The notes: a model not told the origin generated them from the sequence alone. Shown: positions 25,439 through 34,121, counted from the stretch's first letter. The stretch: 64,000 nucleotides of DNA from Streptomyces chartreusis NRRL 3882 (GCF_900236475.1 NZ_LT963352.1:5708001-5772000), one strand, 5' to 3'. Numbers and translations are program-made.

Positions 25439-26797
25439 ATGAGTCGAGAACCGTCCGGCAAGGCAGAACACGCCGACACGGACCCCTACGAGCGCGGCCG
25501 GGCGGGAGGGACGGATCCGTCGGAACACCCGGTTCTCACCGCGTCGAAACCCTTGGACGTACCGCCCAGACCGGTCCCAGACCGATCGGCGTACCGCGCT
25601 CGCTATGGTCATCACGTGACCAACCCGACCTCTCGCGACTACAACAAGGCATCAGTCCTCGACGTGGTCCTCTCCCACGCGCCCTTGACGCGGAACCAGC
25701 TGATCGAGCTGACGGGCCTGAGCAAGGCCACGGTGTCCAGAGCGGTGGAGGAGCTCCGTGCCGACGGCTTCGTCGTCGACGGCGGGGTCGACGAGATCAC
25801 CGGCCGCGGCCGCCGCTCCACCTATCTGGACCTGCCCGGCACGACCGGTCACGTCGCCGGAGTCAGCTTCGGTGCCCAGACCACCGGTGTTCTGGTGACC
25901 GATCTGAGGGGGCGGGAGATCCAGCACGTGACGGTTCCCACCGCCGATCACCAGGAGGTCGAGGACGCCGCGAGATGGCTGGTCGACCTCATCGAGAGGG
26001 CCGCCCGGTCTGCGCAGGGTCCTCTGCGGCAGATCGTCGCCGCGGTGCCCGGCCGGGTCCGCAACGGCACGGAGATCTTCGGCCCCGCGGAGTCGATGAA
26101 AATCTTCGCGGGCTCCGGCCTCCACCGAGCCGTCGAGAACCTGGTCGAGGCCCCCGTGCTCCTCGACAGCGATGCCAATGCGTCCCTGCTCGGAATCCTC
26201 ACCGACGACGCAACGATCAGGAACGCCGCGCTCTTCAGCGTCAGCACCATACTGAACTTCGCCAGCTGCACGGATCACGAGCTCGCCCGGGGAAGTACCC
26301 CCACCTTCGGCGACATCGGCGTGCTCTCCTCGGGAGCCGGCGACGAGAACCTCGACGAGCTGCTGAGCACCCGGGGTCTCCTCCGGTTCGCTCGCAAGCG
26401 GGGACTCGACCTGGAGCGCATCGAGGATCTCTGGCTGCAGCCGCACACCGAAGCGCCGCCCAACGAGGCGCCGCACGCCGAAGTGCTGCAGGCGTTCACC
26501 ACCGCGATCGTGACCGCTGTCAGCGTCGTCGCGGTGACGCTCGACCCGGAGTCGGTCTACTTCGTGGGCCGGCTGCGTCCGCTCGTCGACGTCGTCCTTC
26601 CCCAGGTGCGCGAGCGGCTCGACCAGAACCTTCCCGCGGTGCCGGAGATCAGGACGGGTCCGCATCAGATCGGCCTGTCGACGGCACAAGGAGCGGTCTA
26701 CGCGTGCTTGACGATCGCTCAGGAACGGCTGCGAGACGCCGTGCTCAGTGCGCGGCGCCGGAGTCAGGCCGCCGGGCAGGCAGCACCGGCCTTCTGA
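25439..26797 (+). CDS. ROK-fold transcriptional regulator with degenerate sugar-kinase domain
   Basis: 452 residues from ATG 25439 (GGAG 10 bases upstream). GTG 25616 (TNPTSRDYNKASVLDVVL) would give the usual ROK length of about 393, so the start is uncertain. The winged helix is clear: LTRNQLIELTGLSKATVSRAVEELRADGFVVDGG. The ROK domain follows (VAGVSFGAQTTGVLVTDLRG), but the DxGGT phosphate-binding motif is not conserved. Where sugar-binding ROK proteins carry a Cys-rich CxCGxxGC zinc site, this protein has LSSGAGDENLDELLSTRGL with no Cys. The regulator therefore probably senses a non-sugar ligand, plausibly the amine that the neighbouring genes degrade. Confidence 0.85.
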   Translation: MSREPSGKAEHADTDPYERGRAGGTDPSEHPVLTASKPLDVPPRPVPDRSAYRARYGHHVTNPTSRDYNKASVLDVVLSHAPLTRNQLIELTGLSKATVSRAVEELRADGFVVDGGVDEITGRGRRSTYLDLPGTTGHVAGVSFGAQTTGVLVTDLRGREIQHVTVPTADHQEVEDAARWLVDLIERAARSAQGPLRQIVAAVPGRVRNGTEIFGPAESMKIFAGSGLHRAVENLVEAPVLLDSDANASLLGILTDDATIRNAALFSVSTILNFASCTDHELARGSTPTFGDIGVLSSGAGDENLDELLSTRGLLRFARKRGLDLERIEDLWLQPHTEAPPNEAPHAEVLQAFTTAIVTAVSVVAVTLDPESVYFVGRLRPLVDVVLPQVRERLDQNLPAVPEIRTGPHQIGLSTAQGAVYACLTIAQERLRDAVLSARRRSQAAGQAAPAF

Positions 26798-26870
26798 GTC
26801 GCTCGGCACGCGACGACCCGGGTTCCACACCGCCGTTGGAGTGCGCGGTTCCCGCGGCCCGGAAAGACGC

Positions 26871-26901
26871 GCACCCCCGGTGGACCGTACACCGGGGGTG
26901 C
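26871..26901. terminator. Bidirectional terminator between the ROK-type gene and desD
   Basis: GCACCCCCGGTG (26871-26882) pairs with CACCGGGGGTGC (26890-26901) around a 7-base loop. The 12-bp GC stem lies between convergent genes. Confidence 0.82.
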
Positions 26902-26916
26902 CCGTCTGCCCGTGGG

Positions 26917-28686
26917 TCAGAACCCGGCGATCGGGTTCTTCAGGTTGCCGACCAGCTGGAGGGCGCCGGACGGGTCCGACAGGTCGACCATCTGCTCGTT
27001 GTTGCGGAGCTGGAGGCGGTTGAGGCAGGACAGCGCGAACTCGGGGGCGAACATGTCGTACTGCTTGAACCTGTCGGCGAGTTCGGGCATCGAGTCCTGG
27101 TAGGCGCGGGTGACCTCCGCGACCGTGCGCCAGAAGTCGTCCTCCTCCAGGATGCCCTCGGAGGCGAGGTTCGCCGCGAGGAAGCGGAAGAAGCAGTCGA
27201 AGACGTCCGTGAAGATCGACAGGAGTTTCTTGTCCTCCGGGACCTCCACGCGCAGCCGCTCCACCGCCGGCGGCAGTACCGCGTCCGGGTCCATGACGGC
27301 GATCTCCTCGGCGATGTCCTTGTAGATCGCGCGCTGCACGACCCCGTCCTTCAGCACGAGGATGACGTTCTCGCCGTGCGGCATGAAGACCAGGTCGTAG
27401 GCGTAGAAGCTGTGCAGGAGGGGCGTGAAGTACGCGCGGAGGTAGCGGCGCAGCCACTCCTTCGGGGCGAGGCCCGACTGCTCGATCAGCGCGCCCGCGA
27501 CCGACGCCCCCTCGTGGTCGACATGGACCAGGGACGCCATCGTGGCCAGGGACTCGCCGTCCTTCAGGGACGGCACCGGGCTCTCCCGCCACAGCGCGGC
27601 GAGCATCTTGCGGTACGGCGAGTAGCGGTCCGTCGCCTGCTCGTACTCCAGGTGCCGGTAACCGACGGCGGCACGCTCCCGGATGATCGACAGGCCGGTC
27701 GACTTCAGGACCGCGTCGTTGTCGATGAGCTGGGCCAGCCAGTCGTTGATCGCGGGCGTGGCCTCCATGTAGGCGGCCGACAGCCCGCGCATGAAGCCCA
27801 TGTTGATGACGGACAGGGCCGTCTTCACGTAGTGCTTCTCGGGGCTGGACCGGTTGAAGAAGGTCCGGATCGACTGCTGGGCCAGGTACTCGTCGTCGCC
27901 CTCGCCCAGGCACACCAGGTGCTTCCTTGCGACCTCGGCGGCGAAGGTGACGGTGAGCTTGTTCCACCACTGCCAGGGGTGGACGGGGATGAGGAGGTAG
28001 TCCGCCGGGTCCAGGTCCTGGTCGCGCAGGACGCCGTGGAAGCGCTCGACGGTCTCCGCGCCCAGTTCCTCGCGCAGGAAAGACTCGTACTCGACTCCCA
28101 CACCGGCCGTGAACGCGGCGCGCGAGCGGTGTGCCGCGAGCCAGACGAGCCGGACCGGGCTCGCCGTCTCCGGCGCGTACGACAGGTACTCGTGGATGCC
28201 GAAGCCGAGCCGGCCGTTGTTGGCCACGAAGCAGGGGTGGCCCTCGGTCATGCCGGTCTCGATGGTCTGGAAGTCGCCGCGCGCGAGCTCGGCGGCCGTG
28301 ATCCGCGGCTTGGTGAGTTTGTAGCAGGTGCCCGAGAGGGTGGAGGAGATCTCCTCCAGGTAGACGGGCAGGATGTCGTCGCTCAGGCCCAGGGACTTCT
28401 GCATCTCGATGAAGAAGTCCAGGGCGGCGAGCGGGAGTTCGGCGCCGTTCCGGTGGCGGGTGATCGACTCGGCGTCGACCTGCCAGTGGTCGAGGGCGCG
28501 GAGCGTGGCCGTGAAGGTGTACCGGGTCTGGCCGTCGTCGCTGCGGACGACGTAACCGTCCCCGTCCTGCTCGGGGGTGATCAGGCGCTCGTGCGCGAAC
28601 TCGGCGAGGGCCTTGCGGATCAGGAGGCGGTTGGCCCGCGCCCAGCGGTGGGGGGACAGGTGCGCTACGGCGTCGGACAGGGTCAT
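26917..28686 (-). CDS. desD: DesD, NRPS-independent siderophore (desferrioxamine) synthetase
   Basis: 589 residues, IucA/IucC family. It uses ATP to condense and cyclise N-hydroxy-N-succinylcadaverine units into desferrioxamine E, or desferrioxamine B with an acetylated end unit. Family motifs: EGHPCFVANNGRLGF near residue 150, PVHPWQWWNKLT near 240, IRTFFNRSSPEKHYVKTALSVINMGFMRGL (active-site Arg/His/Lys region), and FMPHGENVILVL near 440. It overlaps desC (ATGA), as the last gene of the des operon. Confidence 0.96.
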   Translation of the reverse strand: MTLSDAVAHLSPHRWARANRLLIRKALAEFAHERLITPEQDGDGYVVRSDDGQTRYTFTATLRALDHWQVDAESITRHRNGAELPLAALDFFIEMQKSLGLSDDILPVYLEEISSTLSGTCYKLTKPRITAAELARGDFQTIETGMTEGHPCFVANNGRLGFGIHEYLSYAPETASPVRLVWLAAHRSRAAFTAGVGVEYESFLREELGAETVERFHGVLRDQDLDPADYLLIPVHPWQWWNKLTVTFAAEVARKHLVCLGEGDDEYLAQQSIRTFFNRSSPEKHYVKTALSVINMGFMRGLSAAYMEATPAINDWLAQLIDNDAVLKSTGLSIIRERAAVGYRHLEYEQATDRYSPYRKMLAALWRESPVPSLKDGESLATMASLVHVDHEGASVAGALIEQSGLAPKEWLRRYLRAYFTPLLHSFYAYDLVFMPHGENVILVLKDGVVQRAIYKDIAEEIAVMDPDAVLPPAVERLRVEVPEDKKLLSIFTDVFDCFFRFLAANLASEGILEEDDFWRTVAEVTRAYQDSMPELADRFKQYDMFAPEFALSCLNRLQLRNNEQMVDLSDPSGALQLVGNLKNPIAGF

Positions 28687-29231
28687 ACGGCTACTCCTCG
28701 GGCGGCCAGGAACTGTTCGCGCGTGCAGAAACTCAGCAGCGCGCGCTTCTCCGGCTTGTCGATCTCGCGCTCGGGCACGAAGCCCACGGCCTCGTTCAGC
28801 GCGTGCACGGCCTTGTTGTTCACGTCGGGTTCCACGACGACCCGCCGGGTGCGCGGGTCGGCGAACAGCTCGTCCATCACGGCGGTGATGACGGCCCGGG
28901 TGAAGCCGTGGATCGGCCGGTCGGTCGGCGCGACCAGGAAGTGCATGCCGACGTCCCCGGGCTCCGGGTCGTACAGCCCGGTCAACTCGACGTAGCGGGG
29001 GTCGTACCTCTCCATCAGGAACGCCGGCCGGCCCTCGTGCAGACCGAGGTGGGCGTGGTGGTGCTCGTGCGCCGCGATCCGCATGTACTCGCGCTCGACG
29101 TCCTGGAGCCGGGCGTCCTGCATCATCCAGTAGGCCGCCTTGGGGTGGGTGACCCAGGAGTGCAGCAGCTCGGCGTCCTTCAGGGGGTCGACGGGGCGCA
29201 GGGTGAACGTGCCGATGCCGGTGGTGCTCAT
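28683..29231 (-). CDS. desC: DesC, N-hydroxycadaverine acyltransferase
   Basis: 182 residues from ATG 29231, overlapping desB by 4 bases and desD by 4 bases. It transfers succinyl or acetyl from CoA to N-hydroxycadaverine to form the hydroxamate that binds iron. GNAT fold of the IucB/RhbD type: FTLRPVDPLKDAELLHSWVTHPKAAYWMM, GDVGMHFLVAPTDRPIHGFTRAVITAVM with the CoA-binding region, and RRVVVEPDVNNKAVHALNEAVGF. Confidence 0.95.
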   Translation of the reverse strand: MSTTGIGTFTLRPVDPLKDAELLHSWVTHPKAAYWMMQDARLQDVEREYMRIAAHEHHHAHLGLHEGRPAFLMERYDPRYVELTGLYDPEPGDVGMHFLVAPTDRPIHGFTRAVITAVMDELFADPRTRRVVVEPDVNNKAVHALNEAVGFVPEREIDKPEKRALLSFCTREQFLAARGVAV

Positions 29232-30505
29232 ACGGAGAACTCCTGGAACGCGATCGTCTTCTCGACGGGGTAGTACTCGGTGCCGAGCAGCTCGCGGATG
29301 ATGTACGCGTTCCGGTACGGGCCCATGCCCAGGTCGGGGCTGGTGATGCTGTGGGTGTGGACGCCGGCGTTCTGGAGGAAGATCCCCCGGCCGGTGACGT
29401 CGATGGCGTAGTTGCGGGCGACGTCGAAGTTGCCCCTGGAGTCGTAGACCAGGCGGTCGCGGACGGGCTTCAGGAACTCCGGCTCGGCGTACCGGTAGCC
29501 CGTGGCCAGGACCAGGCCCTCGGAGGTCAGCTCGAAGTCCCTCTCCTGCTCCTCCTGGCGGAAGCCGAGCGTGTACGTGCCGTTCTCGTACGTCGCGCTG
29601 GTCAGCGAGGAGTTGGTGAGCAGCCGCGTGGGCACGGGACCGCCGAGGTTCTTCTGGTAGAGCAGGTCGAAGATCTCGTTGATCAGGTCGCCGTCGATGC
29701 CCTTGAACAGGCCCTTCTGCTCGGCCGTGAGGCGGTAGCGGGTGGCCTCGGGCAGTTCGCGGAAGTAGTCGACGTACTCCGGCGACGTCATCTCCAGCGT
29801 GAGCTTGGTGTACTCCAGCGGGAAGAAGCGCGGGGAGCGGGTGACCCAGTTCAGCCGGTAGCCGTGGACGTCGATCTCGCTGAGCAGGTCGTAGTAGATC
29901 TCGGCGGCCGACTGGCCGGAGCCGACGAGCGTGATCGAGTCCTTCTTCTGCAGCTCCGCCTTGTGGCTCAGGTAGCGGGAGTTGTGGATGAAGTCGCCGC
30001 CCAGGTTCTGGCAGGCCGCGGGGATGTGGGGCGGGGTGCCCGTGCCGAGGACGAGGTGACGGGCGCGGAAGGCCTCTCCGGTCTCGGTCCGCACGACGTA
30101 GACGTCGTCCTCGTGGCGGACTTCCGTCACCGTCGTGCCGAAGCGGATGCTGCTCAGCTGGTTCGCTGCCCAGCGGCAGTAGTCGTCGTACTCGACGCGC
30201 AGCGGGTAGAAGTTCTCGCGGATGTAGAACGAGTAGAGCCGGCCCTTCTCCTTCAGGTAGTTCAGGAAGGAGTACGGGGACGTCGGGTCGGCGAGGGTGA
30301 CCAGGTCCGACATGAACGGGGTCTGGAGGTGGGCGCCGTCGAGGAACATCCCCGCGTGCCACTCGAAGTCGGGCTTCGACTCCAGGAAGACGCCGTCGAG
30401 TTCGTCGATCGGTTCGGTGAGGCAGGCCAGGCCGAGGTTGAAGGGGCCGAGCCCGATGCCCACGAAGTCATGGATTCTGTTCGGGTTTTCAGGACGCGCG
30501 GTCAA
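29228..30505 (-). CDS. desB: DesB, cadaverine N-monooxygenase
   Basis: 425 residues. FAD- and NADPH-dependent enzyme that hydroxylates a cadaverine nitrogen. FAD motif DFVGIGLGPFNLGLACL at the N terminus, lysine/ornithine-hydroxylase segment HAGMFLDGAHLQTPFMSDLVTLADPTSPYSFLNYL (residues about 50-85), NADPH motif VGSGQSAAEIYYDLL near 185, and the ATGY-type motif VLATGYRY near 350. It overlaps desA by 17 bases. Confidence 0.96.
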   Translation of the reverse strand: MTARPENPNRIHDFVGIGLGPFNLGLACLTEPIDELDGVFLESKPDFEWHAGMFLDGAHLQTPFMSDLVTLADPTSPYSFLNYLKEKGRLYSFYIRENFYPLRVEYDDYCRWAANQLSSIRFGTTVTEVRHEDDVYVVRTETGEAFRARHLVLGTGTPPHIPAACQNLGGDFIHNSRYLSHKAELQKKDSITLVGSGQSAAEIYYDLLSEIDVHGYRLNWVTRSPRFFPLEYTKLTLEMTSPEYVDYFRELPEATRYRLTAEQKGLFKGIDGDLINEIFDLLYQKNLGGPVPTRLLTNSSLTSATYENGTYTLGFRQEEQERDFELTSEGLVLATGYRYAEPEFLKPVRDRLVYDSRGNFDVARNYAIDVTGRGIFLQNAGVHTHSITSPDLGMGPYRNAYIIRELLGTEYYPVEKTIAFQEFSV

Positions 30506-31931
30506 GGGACTCTCCCAGGTACTGCTCGGCGTGGCCGGCGATCAGATCGAGGACGGCGGCGATGTCGGACGCCTGCGTCTCGGGGTTGAGCAGGGTGAAC
30601 TTCAGATAGTGGCGGGCGCCGACCTTGGTGCCCGCGACGATGGCGTCGCCCGAGGCGAACAGGGCCTTGCGGGCGTAGAGGTTGGCGCGGTCGATCTCGG
30701 CGGGGTCGGTGACGGACGCCGGGATGTAGCGGAAGACCAGGGTGGACAGGCTCGGCTCCACGACGACGTCGAAGCGCGGGTCGGCCGCGAGCAGCTTCCA
30801 GCCCTCCCGGGCCAGCTCGCACACCTCGTCGAAGAGCTGCCCGATGCCGTCGGCGCCCATGGTCCTCAGGGTCATCCACAGCTTGAGGGCGTCGAAGCGG
30901 CGGGTGGTCTGCAGGGACTTGTCCACCTGGTTGGGGATACGTTCCTGCACCATGCGGCGCGGGTTCAGGTACTCGGCGTGGTAGGTGGCGTGCCGGAGGG
31001 TGGCCGCGTCGCGGACCAGCACCGCGGACGAACTCACCGGCTGGAAGAAGGACTTGTGGTAGTCCACGGTGACGGAGTCGGCGCGCTCGATGCCGTTCAG
31101 CCGGTCCCGGTGCTTCAGGGAGGCGAGCAGGCCGCAGCCGTAGGCGGCGTCGACGTGCATCCAGGTGCCGAACTGCTCGCAGAGCTCGGCGATCTCGGGC
31201 AGCGGATCGATCGAGCCGAAGTCGGTGGTGCCGGCGGTGGCGACGACGGCCATGGGGACGAGGCCGTCCTGCTTGCAGCGCTCCAGCTCGCGGGCGAGGG
31301 CGACGGTCTGCAGGCGCTTGTCGTGGTCGACGGGTACGGAGACCACGGCGTCCTGGCCCAGGCCCAGTAGTTTGGCCGACTTCTGCACGCTGAAGTGGCT
31401 GACCTCGGAGGCGAAGATGCGCAGTTTCGCCAGCGTGTCGGTCTTGGCCTCCTCACGCGCGAGCAGCAACGCCTGGAGGTTGGACTGCGTGCCGCCGGAG
31501 GTGAACACGCCGTCGGCGGCGGGGCCGAGGCCGATGCGCTCGGTCGTCCAGTCGATCAGTTTGCGCTCGATCAGGGTGCCGCCGGCCGACTGGTCCCAGG
31601 TGTCGAGGGAGGAGTTGACGGCGGACAGGACGGCCTCGCCGAGCACGGCCGGGATGACGACCGGGCAGTTGAGGTGGGCCAGGTAGCGGGGGTGGTGGAA
31701 GTAGACCGCGTCCCGGAGGTAGACGTCCTCCAGTTCGTCGAGCACCGCGGCGGTGTCGTGCAGCGGCTTGTCGAGGTCGATCGCGTCGATGGCGGGAGCC
31801 AGGGCGTCGACGGTGACCCCGGTGAACGGCCGTTCGGTGGTGGCGATTTTGGCGGCCACCCGCTCGACTCCGTCGGTCACGGAGCGGCGGTACTGCTCCG
31901 CGGTGGTGTCGTTGAGCAGGTGCGAGCGCAT
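30489..31931 (-). CDS. desA: DesA, PLP-dependent lysine decarboxylase
   Basis: 480 residues from ATG 31931, with GGAGGA about 10 bases upstream. Decarboxylates lysine to cadaverine, the first committed step of desferrioxamine synthesis. Group-II (glutamate/DDC-like) decarboxylase with FTSGGTQSNLQALLLARE near 145, HVDAAYGCGLL, and the PLP Lys in VTVDYHKSFFQPV. An iron box 69 bases upstream (32000-32018) should repress the whole desABCD operon when iron is plentiful. Confidence 0.96.
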   Translation of the reverse strand: MRSHLLNDTTAEQYRRSVTDGVERVAAKIATTERPFTGVTVDALAPAIDAIDLDKPLHDTAAVLDELEDVYLRDAVYFHHPRYLAHLNCPVVIPAVLGEAVLSAVNSSLDTWDQSAGGTLIERKLIDWTTERIGLGPAADGVFTSGGTQSNLQALLLAREEAKTDTLAKLRIFASEVSHFSVQKSAKLLGLGQDAVVSVPVDHDKRLQTVALARELERCKQDGLVPMAVVATAGTTDFGSIDPLPEIAELCEQFGTWMHVDAAYGCGLLASLKHRDRLNGIERADSVTVDYHKSFFQPVSSSAVLVRDAATLRHATYHAEYLNPRRMVQERIPNQVDKSLQTTRRFDALKLWMTLRTMGADGIGQLFDEVCELAREGWKLLAADPRFDVVVEPSLSTLVFRYIPASVTDPAEIDRANLYARKALFASGDAIVAGTKVGARHYLKFTLLNPETQASDIAAVLDLIAGHAEQYLGESLDRAS

Positions 31932-31999
31932 GTAGGGGTCCTCCGGTGGGGACAGTCCGGTGCGGGACAGGGCGGGCTGGAACCGCCGATTCAATCAAC

Positions 32000-32018
32000 T
32001 TAGGCAAGCCTAACCTAA
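32000..32018. promoter_or_regulatory. Iron box (DmdR1/IdeR-type operator) for desABCD
   Basis: TTAGGCAAGCCTAACCTAA matches the 19-bp DtxR-family consensus TTAGGTTAGGCTAACCTAA at most positions. It lies upstream of desA and overlaps its likely promoter. Iron-loaded DmdR1 would repress here. Confidence 0.92.
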
Positions 32019-32101
32019 GTTGTTTGGCTGAAGATCGGGCCCTGCCGTGACTGTGGTCACTCGTGTCACATGGGTTGGGGAAAGGGGGTGGAGGGCTGAG
32101 G

Positions 32102-32956
32102 CTATTCCTCGGCCCTCAACTGCTCCTCGCTCACGCCGCGGCGCCAGTAGCCGACGAACGTGACCCGGCGGCGGTCGATGCCGCGCTCGCGCACGAAGTG
32201 CCGGCGCAGTTGCTTCACGCAGCCGGACTCCCCCGCGATCCAGACGTACGGCCGCTGGGCCGGCGGTAGTCGGGCCTCTCGCAGGGTGTCGAGGACCATG
32301 GCGGAGCCCTGGGCACCCTTCTCTTCTCTCACGAGCCAGGTGATCTCGGCGTCGGCCTCGGTCGCCAGGTCCTGGATGTCCCCGGCGTGCGGCACCTCCA
32401 GCCAGACCCGGGCACGGGTGCCGGCCGGCAGCGACTCGACGATGGCCGAGGCGGCGGGGACGGCGGTCTCGTCGCCCCAGACGACCACGAGGTCGGTGTC
32501 CTCGGGCGGCCGGAAGCGGATCGCCCGGTTGTCGGCGACGGCCGGGCCGAGCAGCAGCACCCGGTCGCCGACGGCGGCCCGGGCGGCCCAGCGGGAGGCG
32601 GGGCCGGCCTGGACCGAGGCGCCCGGCTCGATGCCGTGCAGGGCGAAGTCGATGTCGATCTCGTCCGGGCCGCGGCGCAGCGCCCGCAGGGTGTACGACC
32701 GCATCACGGCCCGTACGTCGTCCGGCAGTTCACGCCAACCCTGCCACCAGCCGTCCCCGAGCTCGAGCGGCACGACCGGCTCGGGCTGTCCGGGGTGGGG
32801 CAGGAACAGCGACAGCGACTGGTCACGCCCGTCGGAGTGGAAGGCGTGCAGATCGGGCCCGCCGAAGGTGACACGGACCAGGGACGGACCGAGCCGCCTC
32901 GTCCGCACGACCTGGAGCGAGAAGAAACGGAACGGGGCGGCTACGGCGGTGGTCAT
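32102..32956 (-). CDS. desF: Siderophore-interacting protein (ferric-siderophore reductase, ViuB family), desF position
   Basis: 284 residues from ATG 32956 with CAGGAGC upstream. Cytoplasmic FAD- and NAD(P)H-dependent reductase that frees iron from ferrioxamine. FAD-binding barrel with VRVTFGGPDLHAF, MRSYTLRALRRGPDEIDIDFALHG, SRWAARAAVGDRVLLLGP, and the NAD(P)H domain with DLVVVWGDETAVPAASAIVESLP and YVWIAGESGCVKQLRRHF. Its place between desE and desA is that of desF in the desEFABCD locus. It starts 121 bases after desE stops, with a dispersed hairpin in that gap. Confidence 0.88.
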   Translation of the reverse strand: MTTAVAAPFRFFSLQVVRTRRLGPSLVRVTFGGPDLHAFHSDGRDQSLSLFLPHPGQPEPVVPLELGDGWWQGWRELPDDVRAVMRSYTLRALRRGPDEIDIDFALHGIEPGASVQAGPASRWAARAAVGDRVLLLGPAVADNRAIRFRPPEDTDLVVVWGDETAVPAASAIVESLPAGTRARVWLEVPHAGDIQDLATEADAEITWLVREEKGAQGSAMVLDTLREARLPPAQRPYVWIAGESGCVKQLRRHFVRERGIDRRRVTFVGYWRRGVSEEQLRAEE

Positions 32957-32999
32957 AGAAGCTCCTGAGTCATGGTCAGGGGGCTGGGCGACTTGCCCA

Positions 33000-33026
33000 G
33001 GGGCGCGGGGAACTGCGCGACAGGCC
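33000..33026 (-). repeat. Streptomyces dispersed hairpin element, copy C
   Basis: On the minus strand this reads GGCCTGTCGCGCAGTTCCCC followed by GCGCCCC, the same core as copies A and B. It lies in the desE-desF gap. The outer GGGGC arm is weaker here, because the 5' partner is GGCC. A second small hairpin, GGGCGACTTGCCC, adjoins it. Confidence 0.7.
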
Positions 33027-33077
33027 ACAACGGACCCGCACGCGCCGACGAAACTCAACGCCCCACTCGCAGGCTCG

Positions 33078-34121
33078 CTAGGCAACCTTCTTCGCGGACT
33101 CGATGGCCTTCGCCAGGTTCTCCACCAACGGCACGCACTTGTCGTACGACAGGATCGGCTCGGCAGAACGCGAGATGACCTGCCCCGCCTTCACCGCGGG
33201 CAGCTTCTTCCACGTCGCCTCGGTGATGTTCGCCGGCTGGATCGCCGAGGACCGGTCGTCCATCATGATGACGTCGGCCGCGTACTTGTCGACGTTCTCC
33301 CAGCTGAGGCTCTCGAACCAGCCGCCGCCCTTGGCCTTGGCCTTCTCCGGCGGTTCGACGAAGTTCACGCCGAGGGCCTTGAAGTACTCCAGGTCGACGG
33401 AGAGGTTGGTGCCGGAGACGTAGAACAGCTCCTGGCTCGCGGAACCGGCCATCACCTTGATGTCGGGGTGTGCCTTGGCGGCCTTGCGCAGCCGCTCGGA
33501 GGCCTCCTCGAACCGCTCCTTGGCGTCGGTGACCTTCGCGGCCTTCATGTCGCCGCCGAGGGACTCGGCCAGCTCCCACATGCGCTGGAGCGGGGCGGTG
33601 AGCTGACGGTCGTAGACGGATATGCCGACGCTCGGGGCGAGCTTGGCGATCTTGTCCTTGGAGGCCTCGGGGACGTACCAGAGGGTGCCGACGGAGTCGA
33701 ACATGGTGCTGATCAGCACGTCGGGGGCGAGGGCGGCGTACTTCTCGACGTTGAACTGGTCCCAGCTGTTGCCGAGGATGGTCACCTTGCTGATGTCCAT
33801 GTCGCCGGCCTGGACGTCGGGCTTGCCGTCCTGCGTCTTGGTGGGCCCGAAGACGCCCTTGACCGAGACGCCGTAGTCGTACAGGGCGGCGGCGACGCCG
33901 GTGAAGGCGACGATGTTCGCGGGGACCTTGTCGAGCTGCACGTTCTTGCCGCGGTCGTCCTTGAAGGACCACGGGCCGGACTTGGCGGACGCCTTCGAGT
34001 CCGAGCCGCCGTCCGTCGAGTCCTCGCTGCCGCACGCGGTCACGAGCGCGCCGAGTCCGAGGGCGCCGCCGGCGGCGAGGATGCCGCGGCGGGAGAAGCG
34101 GGCGGTTCTGGCGTTCGACAT
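33078..34121 (-). CDS. desE: DesE, ferrioxamine-binding lipoprotein
   Basis: 347 residues, ABC-uptake substrate-binding protein of the FhuD/FecB (class III) type. N terminus FSRRGILAAGGALGLGALVTAC has a twin-arginine-like start and a lipobox, so Cys30 is lipidated at the outer face of the membrane. The acidic Ser-rich spacer is followed by two lobes joined by a long helix: NIVAFTGVAAALYDYGVSVKGVFGPT, LAPDVLISTMFDS, VIMMDDRSSAIQPANITEATWKKLPAVKAGQVI. Iron box 2 is 71 bases upstream. Confidence 0.94.
   Translation of the reverse strand: MSNARTARFSRRGILAAGGALGLGALVTACGSEDSTDGGSDSKASAKSGPWSFKDDRGKNVQLDKVPANIVAFTGVAAALYDYGVSVKGVFGPTKTQDGKPDVQAGDMDISKVTILGNSWDQFNVEKYAALAPDVLISTMFDSVGTLWYVPEASKDKIAKLAPSVGISVYDRQLTAPLQRMWELAESLGGDMKAAKVTDAKERFEEASERLRKAAKAHPDIKVMAGSASQELFYVSGTNLSVDLEYFKALGVNFVEPPEKAKAKGGGWFESLSWENVDKYAADVIMMDDRSSAIQPANITEATWKKLPAVKAGQVISRSAEPILSYDKCVPLVENLAKAIESAKKVA

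Noticed and set aside
25303..28995. 1230-codon open frame on the plus strand spanning the ROK-type gene, desD and desC
   Set aside because: It runs across two real genes on either strand in another frame, with Arg/Gly-rich sequence and no domain. The N terminus would also span the operator.
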